Shown here piece after piece: positions 8,051 to 15,822 of a stretch of DNA of 55,468 nucleotides (its first letter is position 1; the number at the start of each line of letters is the position of its first letter). Location of the stretch: positions 1 to 55,468 of IMG/VR virus record IMGVR_UViG_3300028027_000070; one strand, written 5' to 3'. Both the position numbers and the translations under genes were made by a program. The notes below the pieces were generated by a model. It saw only the letters and a list, made by a program, of their open reading frames with translations. It did not search any database and was not told the DNA's origin. The DNA is from a virus.

Positions 8051-9592
8051 ATGTTAAAATTTAGAGTAACAGATGACCAGCAGTGGATGCTTTTATTAGA
8101 AGCAGTCGACGAAGTGGAGAAAAAACAAGTTGAAATTTCTTTAACACAGAAAATACATAACCATTTTTTCCATCCCCTTGTGAAGAAAAAAATCTGGGAT
8201 GGATCTATATGTTTTATAGAGAAGAGAGGTGGATTCTGGAAGGTACCAATAGGACTCTGGCGGGAGCTACTAGATATAGGTGAAAAGTATAAAATTGATA
8301 TTAATATAGAGGGTCTAAATGAAGTCATAACTAATGATGTCAAATTAGATGAGTTTACTCAGTGGGTTAATGAATTTTTCGAAGGTGGTATAGGTGGAAA
8401 TCCTGACAAGATGCCTAGAGATTATCAGATAGAAACAGCATGGAAGATACTAAGATATAGATATTCTGTTTCTGAGGTTGCAACTTCATCAGGGAAAACC
8501 CTTATATCGTTTATGATATTTGCTTATTTAAAATCAAGGGGAATGGTAAGAAAGATACTTATGATCGTTCCTAATTCCAATCTTGTATTTCAGGGTAATG
8601 ACGATTTTGAGGAATATGGACTTGATAAACTTGATGGTGTTAAGATACAGCAAATCGGAGGGGGAAGTAAAATAAAGGATGGGTGCGATATAATAATAGG
8701 TACATACCAATCTTTAGTTAAAAGAGAATCTGATTTTTTTGAGGAGGTGGATTGCGTATTTATAGATGAGGCGCATCACACTAATAGCACATCGATAAAA
8801 AAGATAGTTTCCCAATGTATGCACTCTAAATGGAGATTTGGGTTAACCGGTACATTAACTAAAAGAGGAACTGCAGATTATTTAACTATACAGCAATTTC
8901 TCGGTCCTCTTGTTATGGAGATACCACCTAGTTTTCTTTTCGATAATGGATATGCCACGCCGGTTTCTATAAAGGTCGTTACTATGGATTGGCTTGATCC
9001 TGTATATAAGGAAAAGCTAGCGGATCTTAAACTAAGTGATAATAACGTGGAAGGTAACGAGATATACAATCTTGAGAGAAAGCTAGTTATAGAAAGCAAA
9101 AAAAGATTAAATTATGTTACTGATTTTATAAACAAAACCTCAAAAAATTCACTTGTCTTATTCCAGTCCGTTAAGGAGGAATACGGTAAACAGATATGGA
9201 ACCTTTTGAGAGAATTAAATGGTGATAGAGAGGTGTTTTATGTTGATGGCGACACTAGTGAGGCGTTAAGAGAGGAATATAAGAGAAGAATGTCGGTTGG
9301 CTCTAATAAGGTCCTAATTGCGACATATGGAACATTCTCAACTGGTATATCAATAAACAATCTGCATAATATATTTCTTGTTGAATCATACAAGAGTGAG
9401 ATCCTGATAAAACAAAGTTTGGGTAGGGGTATGCGTAAGATGGAAGGTAAGGAGAAGGTTAATGTTATAGATTTTGTTGATGACTTCAGTACCAAAAAAT
9501 ATAAAAGCTATTTGGCAAAGCATAGCATCGAAAGAATAGAGATTTATAAGAAGGAAGGGTTCGAATATAAAATATATAACGTTAAACTTTAA
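8051..9592 (+). CDS. uvsW: UvsW-like DNA/RNA helicase (superfamily 2)
   Basis: A protein of 513 residues. The N-terminal 100 residues form a T4 UvsW-like DNA-binding module, followed by an SF2 helicase: M-P-R-D-Y-Q Q-motif-like start (about 118), Walker A S-S-G-K-T-L (about 146-151), I-V-P-N motif Ia, DEAH box F-I-D-E-A-H-H (about 237-243), L-T-G-T motif III (about 265), and motif VI Q-S-L-G-R-G-M-R-K (about 455-463). UvsW unwinds R-loops and branched DNA in T4 and switches origin replication to recombination-dependent replication. It is 9 bp after the UvsY-like gene. A GATATATA motif follows its stop. Confidence 0.9.
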   Translation: MLKFRVTDDQQWMLLLEAVDEVEKKQVEISLTQKIHNHFFHPLVKKKIWDGSICFIEKRGGFWKVPIGLWRELLDIGEKYKIDINIEGLNEVITNDVKLDEFTQWVNEFFEGGIGGNPDKMPRDYQIETAWKILRYRYSVSEVATSSGKTLISFMIFAYLKSRGMVRKILMIVPNSNLVFQGNDDFEEYGLDKLDGVKIQQIGGGSKIKDGCDIIIGTYQSLVKRESDFFEEVDCVFIDEAHHTNSTSIKKIVSQCMHSKWRFGLTGTLTKRGTADYLTIQQFLGPLVMEIPPSFLFDNGYATPVSIKVVTMDWLDPVYKEKLADLKLSDNNVEGNEIYNLERKLVIESKKRLNYVTDFINKTSKNSLVLFQSVKEEYGKQIWNLLRELNGDREVFYVDGDTSEALREEYKRRMSVGSNKVLIATYGTFSTGISINNLHNIFLVESYKSEILIKQSLGRGMRKMEGKEKVNVIDFVDDFSTKKYKSYLAKHSIERIEIYKKEGFEYKIYNVKL

Positions 9593-9603
9593 TTTATATT
9601 AAG

Positions 9604-9611
9604 GATATATA
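9604..9611 (+). promoter_or_regulatory. GATATATA motif (putative late promoter)
   Basis: GGATATATAG lies after the uvsW stop and ends 18 nt before the ATG at 9630, whose protein has a capsid-targeting-like N-terminus. Same motif and near-identical spacing as at 4009, 26182, 35233 and 49507. Confidence 0.55.
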
Positions 9612-9629
9612 GAAAAACATTTTCGACTA

Positions 9630-10181
9630 ATGACAATAAAATCTTTTGATGAATTTAATAATTCCAAAATTCAGGAATCCTATCGCAATTCTGACTATCT
9701 TGAAGCAGAGGGTAAAACTTCATTCTCAAGATGGCTTAGAAGAATAGGAAATAATATAGGTATCGGAGACGGTGGATATAGTAGCTATTATGCAGATGTT
9801 GATCCTAATATGTCAACCATAAAGAGTGCTTCTAGTGTTATAGGTTTAGCAGTTAAGGGACTTACTAAAGGAACTGCTGCTTTTATAGATTTTCTTTCAC
9901 CCGGGGAAGAGACTAAATCATGGAAGGACCTTGATAAAGAGGAGATAAAGAGAAGAAAAGAGGAGATAATCAAAAAGTGGGAAGCTGAGCATATAGAAAA
10001 TAGAAAAGTTACCGATGGTGATGCTGAGGAATTTTATAAATCCGGCGTTCTTAGAGGTAAAAAATACTTCGGTGATGATTTTACCCCACAGAATCCTAAA
10101 GATAAAGAACAGGAAATTTATAGAGATTACCTTAAAGATATAATGGGTACTTACTATAAAAAAACAAGAAAGAGAGCATAA
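9630..10181 (+). CDS. Putative packaged protein of unknown function
   Basis: The protein has 183 residues. Its N-terminus, M-T-I-K-S-F-D-E-F-N-N-S-K-I-Q-E followed by Ser, fits the window-wide capsid-targeting-like pattern with I-Q-E as the potential protease site. The rest has a Gly/Ser-rich segment (about 45-60), a short hydrophobic helix (about 70-90, I-G-L-A-V-K-G-L-T-K-G-T-A-A-F-I), and a basic/acidic helical C-terminus ending R-K-R-A. No known family. It begins an operon with a nucleotidyltransferase (1-nt overlap of stop and start) and the ligase-NMNAT fusion, behind a GATATATA motif. Confidence 0.65.
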   Translation: MTIKSFDEFNNSKIQESYRNSDYLEAEGKTSFSRWLRRIGNNIGIGDGGYSSYYADVDPNMSTIKSASSVIGLAVKGLTKGTAAFIDFLSPGEETKSWKDLDKEEIKRRKEEIIKKWEAEHIENRKVTDGDAEEFYKSGVLRGKKYFGDDFTPQNPKDKEQEIYRDYLKDIMGTYYKKTRKRA

Positions 10182-11113
10182 TGGGTAACGGTATCCTTAA
10201 TTTTTCTAATTTTAAGGCCTTGTTTGAAGGAGGAGCTGCAATAAAAACATCTAGACGAATACGAGAGGATGAATTTCCAGGAACGTTATTATCTATAAAG
10301 GAAAAGCTTTTTCCGCTGCTTGGTATAGATCAATCAAAAATCAATGATCAATATGTGATCATAGGAAGTATAGGAAAAAAAGAAAATCCTGATGATACCT
10401 CCGGTGATCTTGATATTGGTTACGATGCTAAATGGTATTCAGATACTAATGGTATAACAAAGAAGGAATGCTCTGGATTTATATACGATAAGATAAGAAA
10501 TGATCTTGGCGATATTATAGGATTCCAACCTGAAATAAATTATCTGAAGGGACTTAATATAGTTAGTATTGGTTGGCCGATAGATGGTAATATAGATAAG
10601 GGTATAGTTCAGCTTGATCTTATACCTCTATCAGATATGAAATGGGCAGATTTTATATACTATTCACCAAATTATAAAATAGGTGAAAGTAAATATAAAT
10701 CCGCTCATAGAAATTGGCTATTAGCAGCCATATTATCTTCGAGAAAGGAAATAATGGAAATTGATGATGCAGGCGAAGTATTAGATTATAATACACCAGT
10801 CCTTATTTTAAGCGATGGTTTATACTGGCATACAAAATCATACAGGGGAAAAATCAAAGATAGATTAAAAAATCCTAAAAAAATAGAAGGAAGTGAGAGA
10901 TTCGTTACTAACGATCCTCAGGAATTTGTTAATTTTGCTTTAGGTCCTGGATATAATATAGACGATGTTAAAACCTTTGAACAACTGTTTTCTGTAATAA
11001 TGTCGCCAGATTTCGAATTAAAGGATAAGTTACCGGAAATAAAGGAAAGATTTTTGGAATTTTTGCAAAGAGTTGGACTAGAAATACCTACTGAGATTAA
11101 TAGAATACAATAA
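10181..11113 (+). CDS. Pol-beta-type nucleotidyltransferase with capsid-targeting-like N-terminus
   Basis: A protein of 310 residues. Residues 61-80 carry I-I-G-S-I-G followed by S-G-D-L-D-I-G-Y, matching the G-S...D-x-D metal-binding motif of the pol-beta nucleotidyltransferase superfamily; a third acidic residue is available in V-Q-L-D-L-I (about 143-148). This superfamily adds nucleotides to RNA, DNA, proteins or antibiotics; the substrate cannot be read here. The N-terminus M-G-N-G-I-L-N-F-S-N-F-K-A-L-F-E followed by Gly resembles the capsid-targeting pattern, with L-F-E as possible cleavage site. It is translationally coupled to the gene before it and lies 22 bp before an RNA-ligase/NMNAT fusion, suggesting an RNA end-processing module. 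Confidence 0.7.
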   Translation: MGNGILNFSNFKALFEGGAAIKTSRRIREDEFPGTLLSIKEKLFPLLGIDQSKINDQYVIIGSIGKKENPDDTSGDLDIGYDAKWYSDTNGITKKECSGFIYDKIRNDLGDIIGFQPEINYLKGLNIVSIGWPIDGNIDKGIVQLDLIPLSDMKWADFIYYSPNYKIGESKYKSAHRNWLLAAILSSRKEIMEIDDAGEVLDYNTPVLILSDGLYWHTKSYRGKIKDRLKNPKKIEGSERFVTNDPQEFVNFALGPGYNIDDVKTFEQLFSVIMSPDFELKDKLPEIKERFLEFLQRVGLEIPTEINRIQ

Positions 11114-11135
11114 TAAACATTAAAAAAAGCTACTT

Positions 11136-13178
11136 ATGGCAGGAATTAGTCATTTATATGATATTTATAACAAAAAAGGTAAAGATTTTATTGATAATCT
11201 CTTTAACTCCTATGTGACCATCAATGAAAAAATGGATGGCTCCGCTTTTGTTTTTGAGAGAGATCCTGAAACTGGTAGATTTAATTTTTATAAAAGAGAT
11301 CAAAGATATCCAATAACTCTTGTTGATCGTACTCTTATGAAATATTACGAAAAACCGATAAATTATATAGAGTCACTCCCACCACATATTCTTAATGAAA
11401 TACCTAGAGGCTGGAGATTTGGTCTTGAGTATTTTTCAAACAATCAACCGGTGGAGATTGCTTATGATAGATTACCTAAGAATAATCTAATATTATCATA
11501 TATTCATACAAAGAACGAAAACGGAAAACCTTCATCAACAATACAGGATCAGGAACAGTTAAATAATTGGGCGGATCTTCTTGGTGTTGAAAGACCACCT
11601 ATAGTATTCCAGGGCATGCTAACGGATGACCAGAAAAATCAAATATTGGATTTTCTAAGAACACCATTCGATCAGCTAGTTGCTGAGTATAAGACAAAGA
11701 GCTTTGTTAGGTACATAATAGGTGTTCTTAATCCTTCCTCAAAAACAAGTGCACTTAATAATGACCTTGATAAGCCGATAGAAGGAATAGTTTTTAGATT
11801 TGGCGAAGAGGATAATGGTAAGGAACCAATATTATCCAAAATGGTTGATCCGGTTTTTACTGAGATGGCCAAGGAGAAATATAGTAAAAGATCAGAGGAA
11901 AAACCTAGTGATTTTCTGGGTCTAACTATAATGGATATAATGAATTATATCCTCGAGGAGGGTGTTGAGTCATTTAACGTTGCTGGTGATAGTGACGATG
12001 AAAGATATATCTCCTTCATGTCCGACGTTTTTGTTAAATTCCTTGGAGAATATGCATATAAATATAGAGGTGCTGATTTTCAGGAACCTGATTATTTAAA
12101 GAAGGACGAGTTCAGATTGAATCTGGACATGATAAAGGATAAAAGAGTACTTAAGTATTTGGATACTGATGATTCTTATGAATCCCTTTTTAAGCTTATG
12201 CTTAACTCGTTTAGAAAAATAAGAAAAAGAGCTAGTGGAATAATAACTGCTGGTATAATAGATCAATTTAATATAGTAGTAAGTGATATAGAGAGTGTTG
12301 TTGCCAAGGAGATTAAGCCAGCTATACAAGAATCTGAATCTATTCCATCTTTCATGGATTTTAAGAAAAGTAATATATCATCAAAGAAAATAGATTATGT
12401 TACAGCTGAATCTGAAAATTCGGAGGACGACTCTGACGAGGATGTTGATGATCCATTCTATTCATATAATGAATTTATATCAACACTAGAAACTATAGAT
12501 ACCACAAAGAAAGATAAGACAAAGGAAATAAAGGAGGATGCTTCTGAGGACGTAAAGAAATTAGAGCCTGTTAATTTATTAGTTGGTAGATTTCAGCCTT
12601 TCCATAATGGACATCTTAAGATGGTTGATCAATTATATAAGGAAAATGATCTTCCTAGCATAATAGCTGTTGTCCATCCTGGACATAACAAATCTGGTAA
12701 ATCCCCATATGATGAAAAATTAATATCGAGATATATGGAAGGAATAGTTAGAGATAATCCAGGTAAAATAGCTGGTTATTTTATAGTTAATCGTGGATTA
12801 CTTGGTCCTATTTATGGAAAGGCTAAGGAATATGGATTTCTCCCTAAGATGATAGGTGCTGGCGATGATAGAATAGAGGATTATAATAAGCAAGCTGAAT
12901 ATCTTAAGAAAGCAGGTGGAGATTTTCCTGAGGATATAAAAATAACTCAAACTAAGAGATCTTCCAGTGGAAGTGACGTTAGAAAAAAAATAGATTCTGA
13001 AGACTATACCGGATTTAAAAAACTCGTACCACAAGCGGTTGCAAATGTTTATAATTCATTAATAGATTCACAGAGAGGAACAGGTATTAAAGAGGAGGAA
13101 GATCCTACTTTTTCCGATTCTGATCTTATAACAGAATCTGAAAATTTTCAGAATATAGAAAAAAATAATCAAGAATAG
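11136..13178 (+). CDS. Fusion of RNA-ligase-like nucleotidyltransferase and NMN adenylyltransferase
   Basis: A protein of 680 residues. The N-terminal half is a covalent nucleotidyltransferase: motif I E-K-M-D-G-S (Lys at about 31), an R-F-G-L-E-Y-F motif III-like strand (about 92-98) and motif IV E-G-I-V-F-R (about 215-220), as in RNA ligases of the Rnl2 type and DNA ligases. An acidic, probably disordered linker (about 400-475) joins it to a NadM/NadR-type adenylyltransferase: G-R-F-Q-P-F-H-N-G-H (about 484-493, the HxGH signature) and S-S-S-G-S-D-V-R-K-K (about 610-619, the ISSTxxR equivalent). The second domain should make NAD from NMN and ATP. The acidic C-terminal tail is long. Whether the ligase acts on RNA or uses ATP or NAD is not visible. 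Confidence 0.8.
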   Translation: MAGISHLYDIYNKKGKDFIDNLFNSYVTINEKMDGSAFVFERDPETGRFNFYKRDQRYPITLVDRTLMKYYEKPINYIESLPPHILNEIPRGWRFGLEYFSNNQPVEIAYDRLPKNNLILSYIHTKNENGKPSSTIQDQEQLNNWADLLGVERPPIVFQGMLTDDQKNQILDFLRTPFDQLVAEYKTKSFVRYIIGVLNPSSKTSALNNDLDKPIEGIVFRFGEEDNGKEPILSKMVDPVFTEMAKEKYSKRSEEKPSDFLGLTIMDIMNYILEEGVESFNVAGDSDDERYISFMSDVFVKFLGEYAYKYRGADFQEPDYLKKDEFRLNLDMIKDKRVLKYLDTDDSYESLFKLMLNSFRKIRKRASGIITAGIIDQFNIVVSDIESVVAKEIKPAIQESESIPSFMDFKKSNISSKKIDYVTAESENSEDDSDEDVDDPFYSYNEFISTLETIDTTKKDKTKEIKEDASEDVKKLEPVNLLVGRFQPFHNGHLKMVDQLYKENDLPSIIAVVHPGHNKSGKSPYDEKLISRYMEGIVRDNPGKIAGYFIVNRGLLGPIYGKAKEYGFLPKMIGAGDDRIEDYNKQAEYLKKAGGDFPEDIKITQTKRSSSGSDVRKKIDSEDYTGFKKLVPQAVANVYNSLIDSQRGTGIKEEEDPTFSDSDLITESENFQNIEKNNQE

Positions 13179-13179
13179 A

Positions 13180-13725
13180 ATGAAAAAGTTTATTGAATCA
13201 TTTGAACAGTTTACTAATCCAGTAAATGAAAATGACGGATTTGGAACTTCACCCTTTTTAATGAAGAAAGTTAGTGATGTTTATCATTATTTCTTCACTT
13301 TGGATAGCGAGGACGAGGAAGAAGAAATGGGATACCATCTTATAATAGGGAAGTATTCTGAGAATGAAGCTATAGAGGGAGCCAAAAATTCATATTGTGT
13401 ACTTAATATAAATCAAATAGGACACGAGCTTATAGAAGATATAGCTATTAATAAAGAGGATATTCCATCTCCTGATGATAGTAAATTTCTTCTTGATGGT
13501 GGTGAACTTTCCCGTTTGATGGAATACATATTCAAATGTGTGCTCGATTATCTTTCTCTTAATCCAAAGGTTATAAGAATATATGATGAGCTCCAGGACA
13601 ATCTTGAATATAAAGGAAAGGGTGAATATATAGAATATATGAAGTCTATTTGTATATCAGAGCTTGGTAAAAATTGGGCGGTTCAAAACGGTACAGATGA
13701 AAAATCATTAATTATAAGCAGATAA
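13180..13725 (+). CDS. Putative packaged protein of unknown function
   Basis: The protein has 181 residues and starts 1 nt after the ligase-NMNAT stop, so it is probably co-translated. The N-terminus M-K-K-F-I-E-S-F-E-Q-F-T-N-P-V-N-E followed by Asn fits the capsid-targeting-like pattern, with V-N-E as possible processing site. The rest is acidic, with an E/D cluster at about 43-50, and looks like a small alpha/beta domain. No family recognised. The position in the operon with a nucleotidyltransferase and ligase is the only functional hint. Confidence 0.65.
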   Translation: MKKFIESFEQFTNPVNENDGFGTSPFLMKKVSDVYHYFFTLDSEDEEEEMGYHLIIGKYSENEAIEGAKNSYCVLNINQIGHELIEDIAINKEDIPSPDDSKFLLDGGELSRLMEYIFKCVLDYLSLNPKVIRIYDELQDNLEYKGKGEYIEYMKSICISELGKNWAVQNGTDEKSLIISR

Positions 13726-13778
13726 GGGAACTTTTTTAAAAATCGTTGATATAATAATAAATTAAAATTAAATTTAAA

Positions 13779-13958
13779 ATGGAAAAATTCGAACAAATCA
13801 AGGCTCTATTGGAGCAAACACAAGGTGATGCTGAAAAATTCTTTAGCAAAGGTAACAGTGCAGCTGGCACAAGAGTTAGAAAAGCTATGCAGGAATTGAA
13901 AGCTCTTGCTCAGGAAGTAAGAACTGAGGTTCAGGACTCTAAGAACAAAACAGCATAA
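13779..13958 (+). CDS. Histone H1-like (Hc1-type) DNA-binding protein
   Basis: A 59-residue protein, M-E-K-F-E-Q-I-K-A-L-L-E-Q at the N-terminus, then F-F-S-K-G-N-S-A-A-G-T-R-V-R-K-A-M-Q-E-L-K-A-L (split by a few residues), ending in a charged Lys-rich tail. The G-N-x-A-A-G-T-R-x-R-K-A signature is that of the short Hc1-like proteins conserved in Bacteroidota hosts. These are thought to bind DNA and compact the nucleoid; here it may coat phage or host DNA. It has its own A-rich leader after the 13725 stop and is followed 26 bp later by DUF4494. It could be host-derived. Bacteroidota origin of the family supports the host assignment. Confidence 0.85.
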   Translation: MEKFEQIKALLEQTQGDAEKFFSKGNSAAGTRVRKAMQELKALAQEVRTEVQDSKNKTA

Positions 13959-13984
13959 TTATTAATTTTTAAAAAAAACATAAC

Positions 13985-14218
13985 ATGAGCTACTACTTAG
14001 CAAAAGTAAGATTCGAATCAGGAGAAGTTAAAAAGAATGGTGATCCAGTTTATACAATATCACAATTTCTAGTTTCAGCAGAATCTGTATTGGACGTGGA
14101 AACGAAAGTTGCGTCTTATATGGAGGGAACTCTAGGAGACTTTGAAACCATCCAGGTTACAAAAACAAAAATAGAAACAGTCATATATGACAAAGAAAGA
14201 TACGAAGACTCAATCTAA
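13985..14218 (+). CDS. DUF4494 family protein
   Basis: The protein has 77 residues: short beta-rich sequence with Y-Y-L-A-K-V-R-F near the start, Q-F-L-V-S-A-E-S-V in the middle and V-T-K-T-K-I-E-T-V-I near the end, the pattern of DUF4494, a small family of Bacteroidota genomes and their phages. Function unknown. It follows the Hc1-like gene, and the next gene overlaps it by 32 nt. Confidence 0.65.
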   Translation: MSYYLAKVRFESGEVKKNGDPVYTISQFLVSAESVLDVETKVASYMEGTLGDFETIQVTKTKIETVIYDKERYEDSI

Positions 14219-14447
14219 ATCCTCAAATACCGATTCCTATGTTCCGCCACAATCGCCTATAGCTATACAACCCGGAGACACTGGATTTGCTACTGTAGGT
14301 AAGGCATATAATAGATTTATATGGACATTTGGAGATTGGCAAAAGAAGAAAAAGAAGATAATCAATCCGGATACAAATTGGGATCTTAATAAGAAACCAA
14401 TGTCAGACTCTGACTGGGAGAAGAAAAAAAAGGACTTATATTTATAA
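14187..14447 (+). CDS. Small basic protein overlapping DUF4494 gene
   Basis: The protein has 86 residues. The only usable ATG at the 5' side (14187) lies 32 nt inside the preceding gene. The first 35 residues are Ser/Thr/Pro-rich and probably disordered; a Trp/Phe-rich segment (I-W-T-F-G-D-W) and two Lys-rich patches follow. The stop codon lies inside the stem of the terminator, so the coding end and terminator are shared. No family recognised. Confidence 0.55.
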   Translation: MTKKDTKTQSKSSNTDSYVPPQSPIAIQPGDTGFATVGKAYNRFIWTFGDWQKKKKKIINPDTNWDLNKKPMSDSDWEKKKKDLYL

Positions 14448-14459
14448 GTCCTTTTTTTT
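14426..14459 (+). terminator. Intrinsic terminator overlapping a CDS end
   Basis: AAAAAAGGACTTATA pairs with TATAAGTCCTTTTTT with a tiny loop, followed by a T-run; bidirectionally A/T flanked. The stop codon (14445-14447) of the preceding gene is inside the stem, and a GATATATA motif begins 5 bp after it, so one transcription unit ends and the next begins within about 15 bp. Confidence 0.85.
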
Positions 14460-14463
14460 GTTG

Positions 14464-14471
14464 GATATATA
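14464..14471 (+). promoter_or_regulatory. GATATATA motif (putative late promoter)
   Basis: TTGGATATATAC immediately follows the terminator at 14426-14459. Only 4 nt separate it from the ATG at 14476, much closer than the 17-20 nt seen elsewhere. If it is a -10-type box, the message would be leaderless or nearly so. Confidence 0.45.
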
Positions 14472-14475
14472 CATT

Positions 14476-14784
14476 ATGAAAAATGTTAAACCTTTCTCTA
14501 ATTTTATATCCGAGGATATATTAATGGATGGACCGAGAATGCCAGAAAAAGTCCTTAGATATAGTGGCGGTGACGTAACCAAAATGCCCATTATTGGTGA
14601 AATTGAAACCGGGAATATAGCTGGTATGGGAAGTGCTACTTATAATGTCGTTGAGATAATAGAGGGCGGAAAGGAAGGGGATTGTATCTATGTTACGGAT
14701 ATGTGGTATAAACCAGGTGTCCCTCAATTGGTACATTCAGCTATGATTAGTAGATTTACACCAGAGTGGGAAAAATTAAAATAA
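14476..14784 (+). CDS. Putative packaged protein of unknown function
   Basis: A protein of 102 residues from the ATG at 14476; the in-frame ATG at 14458 lies in the terminator and upstream of the promoter motif, so it is rejected. The N-terminus M-K-N-V-K-P-F-S-N-F-I-S-E followed by Asp is one of the closest matches here to the T4 capsid-targeting sequence, with I-S-E as a canonical [IL]-x-E protease site. The mature part is a small beta-rich domain with G-G-D-V, G-N-I-A-G-M-G and I-I-E-G-G-K-E-G-D segments. Function unknown. Confidence 0.65.
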   Translation: MKNVKPFSNFISEDILMDGPRMPEKVLRYSGGDVTKMPIIGEIETGNIAGMGSATYNVVEIIEGGKEGDCIYVTDMWYKPGVPQLVHSAMISRFTPEWEKLK

Positions 14785-14794
14785 TAAATAACCT

Positions 14795-15163
14795 ATGCCA
14801 GCAGTTAGTATAGCTCAACAAAGATTAATGGCTCAGGCCTATGCAGTTAAGATCGGAGAACTATCCGCATCTAAGCTTAATCCTAAATATAGAGACGAGA
14901 TAGTTAAATTGTCAAAGAATATGACAGAGAAGGAGCTAAAAGCTTATGCGTCTACAAAATATAAGAAGCTTCCAGATCACGTTGACGAGATGGACACACC
15001 AGTAATTTTGGAACCCGTTGGCTCTTCAACAATTCCTAAATTTCACCCTAAGGGACCAGGTAACATTGTTCCATTTTTGAATCCTGAATCTAAGAAATTA
15101 AAAAAAGGTGCGAAGAATCTATCTAATCTTAAGGATTATAGAGATTGGCTTTCTAATAAATAA
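14795..15163 (+). CDS. DUF3008-like protein
   Basis: The protein has 122 residues. The start M-P-A-V-S-I-A-Q-Q-R-L-M-A-Q-A-Y-A and the later E-I-V-K-L-S-K-N-M-T-E-K-E-L-K and A-S-T-K-Y-K-K-L-P segments match DUF3008, a family of short proteins common in T4-like phages (also cyanophages) and some bacteria. The usual family member ends about residue 65; this one has a C-terminal extension of about 55 residues, Pro- and Lys-rich. Function unknown. Confidence 0.7.
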   Translation: MPAVSIAQQRLMAQAYAVKIGELSASKLNPKYRDEIVKLSKNMTEKELKAYASTKYKKLPDHVDEMDTPVILEPVGSSTIPKFHPKGPGNIVPFLNPESKKLKKGAKNLSNLKDYRDWLSNK

Positions 15164-15176
15164 TATGAAAAAGCAG

Positions 15177-15590
15177 ATGAAACATCTTCTGGATTTTAAA
15201 TCATATTCTCCGGAATATGAATATAAAACCGAGTATAGAAGAGAAATTGAATTGGATAGGATAAGAAAGTCAAGAGAATATAGAAGAATTCTATCCCTTG
15301 GTTTTGATGAGGATACTTCACACCAACAGGAAATAAACAACACATTGAAGTTCATCAGAAGTGTTAAGAAGCAGAAAGAACTTGGTCACGGTGATGTGTT
15401 TTATACTATACATCCATCAGGAACAGTAAGAAGATATAACCCATTAAAATCCAAGGAAATTGGAGAGGGAAATGGTAACGATATAAAAAAATTCAGCGAA
15501 CCTTTTAAAACAGCTAAGGACTATGCTAAGGGATTAAATTTTCTTTGGCAATATCTGAAGAGAAAAGAGGCTAGAGGAGACTATAGATAA
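15177..15590 (+). CDS. Basic protein with degenerate capsid-targeting-like start
   Basis: A protein of about 137 residues from ATG 15177; ATG 15165 in the same frame would add M-K-K-Q. I prefer 15177 because M-K-H-L-L-D-F-K-S-Y closely parallels M-K-H-L-L-E-F-E-S-Y at 26207. No [ILV]-x-E site follows, so processing is doubtful. The body is strongly basic (many Arg in R-R-E-I-E-L-D-R-I-R-K-S-R-E-Y-R-R) and may bind nucleic acid. A small domain with F-Y-T-I-H-P-S-G-T-V-R-R-Y follows. Function unknown. Confidence 0.6.
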   Translation: MKHLLDFKSYSPEYEYKTEYRREIELDRIRKSREYRRILSLGFDEDTSHQQEINNTLKFIRSVKKQKELGHGDVFYTIHPSGTVRRYNPLKSKEIGEGNGNDIKKFSEPFKTAKDYAKGLNFLWQYLKRKEARGDYR

Positions 15591-15593
15591 ATT

Positions 15594-15821
15594 ATGTGTG
15601 GATGCGGATCAGTAAATTCTACGGAGATCAGAACGATGACTCATAGCAAGGAAACTAGTAGAATATTAAATTCCTGGATTATTGATAATATGAATAGGAG
15701 GTTATTAGTGCAGAGCCCAATATATGATAGTTATAATGATATAATAGGGTATGTGACAAAAAATGAATCTGGAAATATTGTAAGAATATTTTCTAAGAAT
15801 ATAAAAGAAATATTAGAATAG
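15594..15821 (+). CDS. Small protein of unknown function
   Basis: The protein has 75 residues, beginning M-C-G-C-G-S, with a helix (about 18-38) and a beta-hairpin-like end (I-I-G-Y-V-T-K-N-E-S-G-N-I-V-R-I-F). The C-terminal half resembles a small two-strand module that reports on a question-and-answer beta turn, but no family is recognised. It starts 3 nt after the previous stop and ends 1 nt before the next start, so it belongs to the same operon. Confidence 0.55.
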   Translation: MCGCGSVNSTEIRTMTHSKETSRILNSWIIDNMNRRLLVQSPIYDSYNDIIGYVTKNESGNIVRIFSKNIKEILE

Positions 15822-15822
15822 T

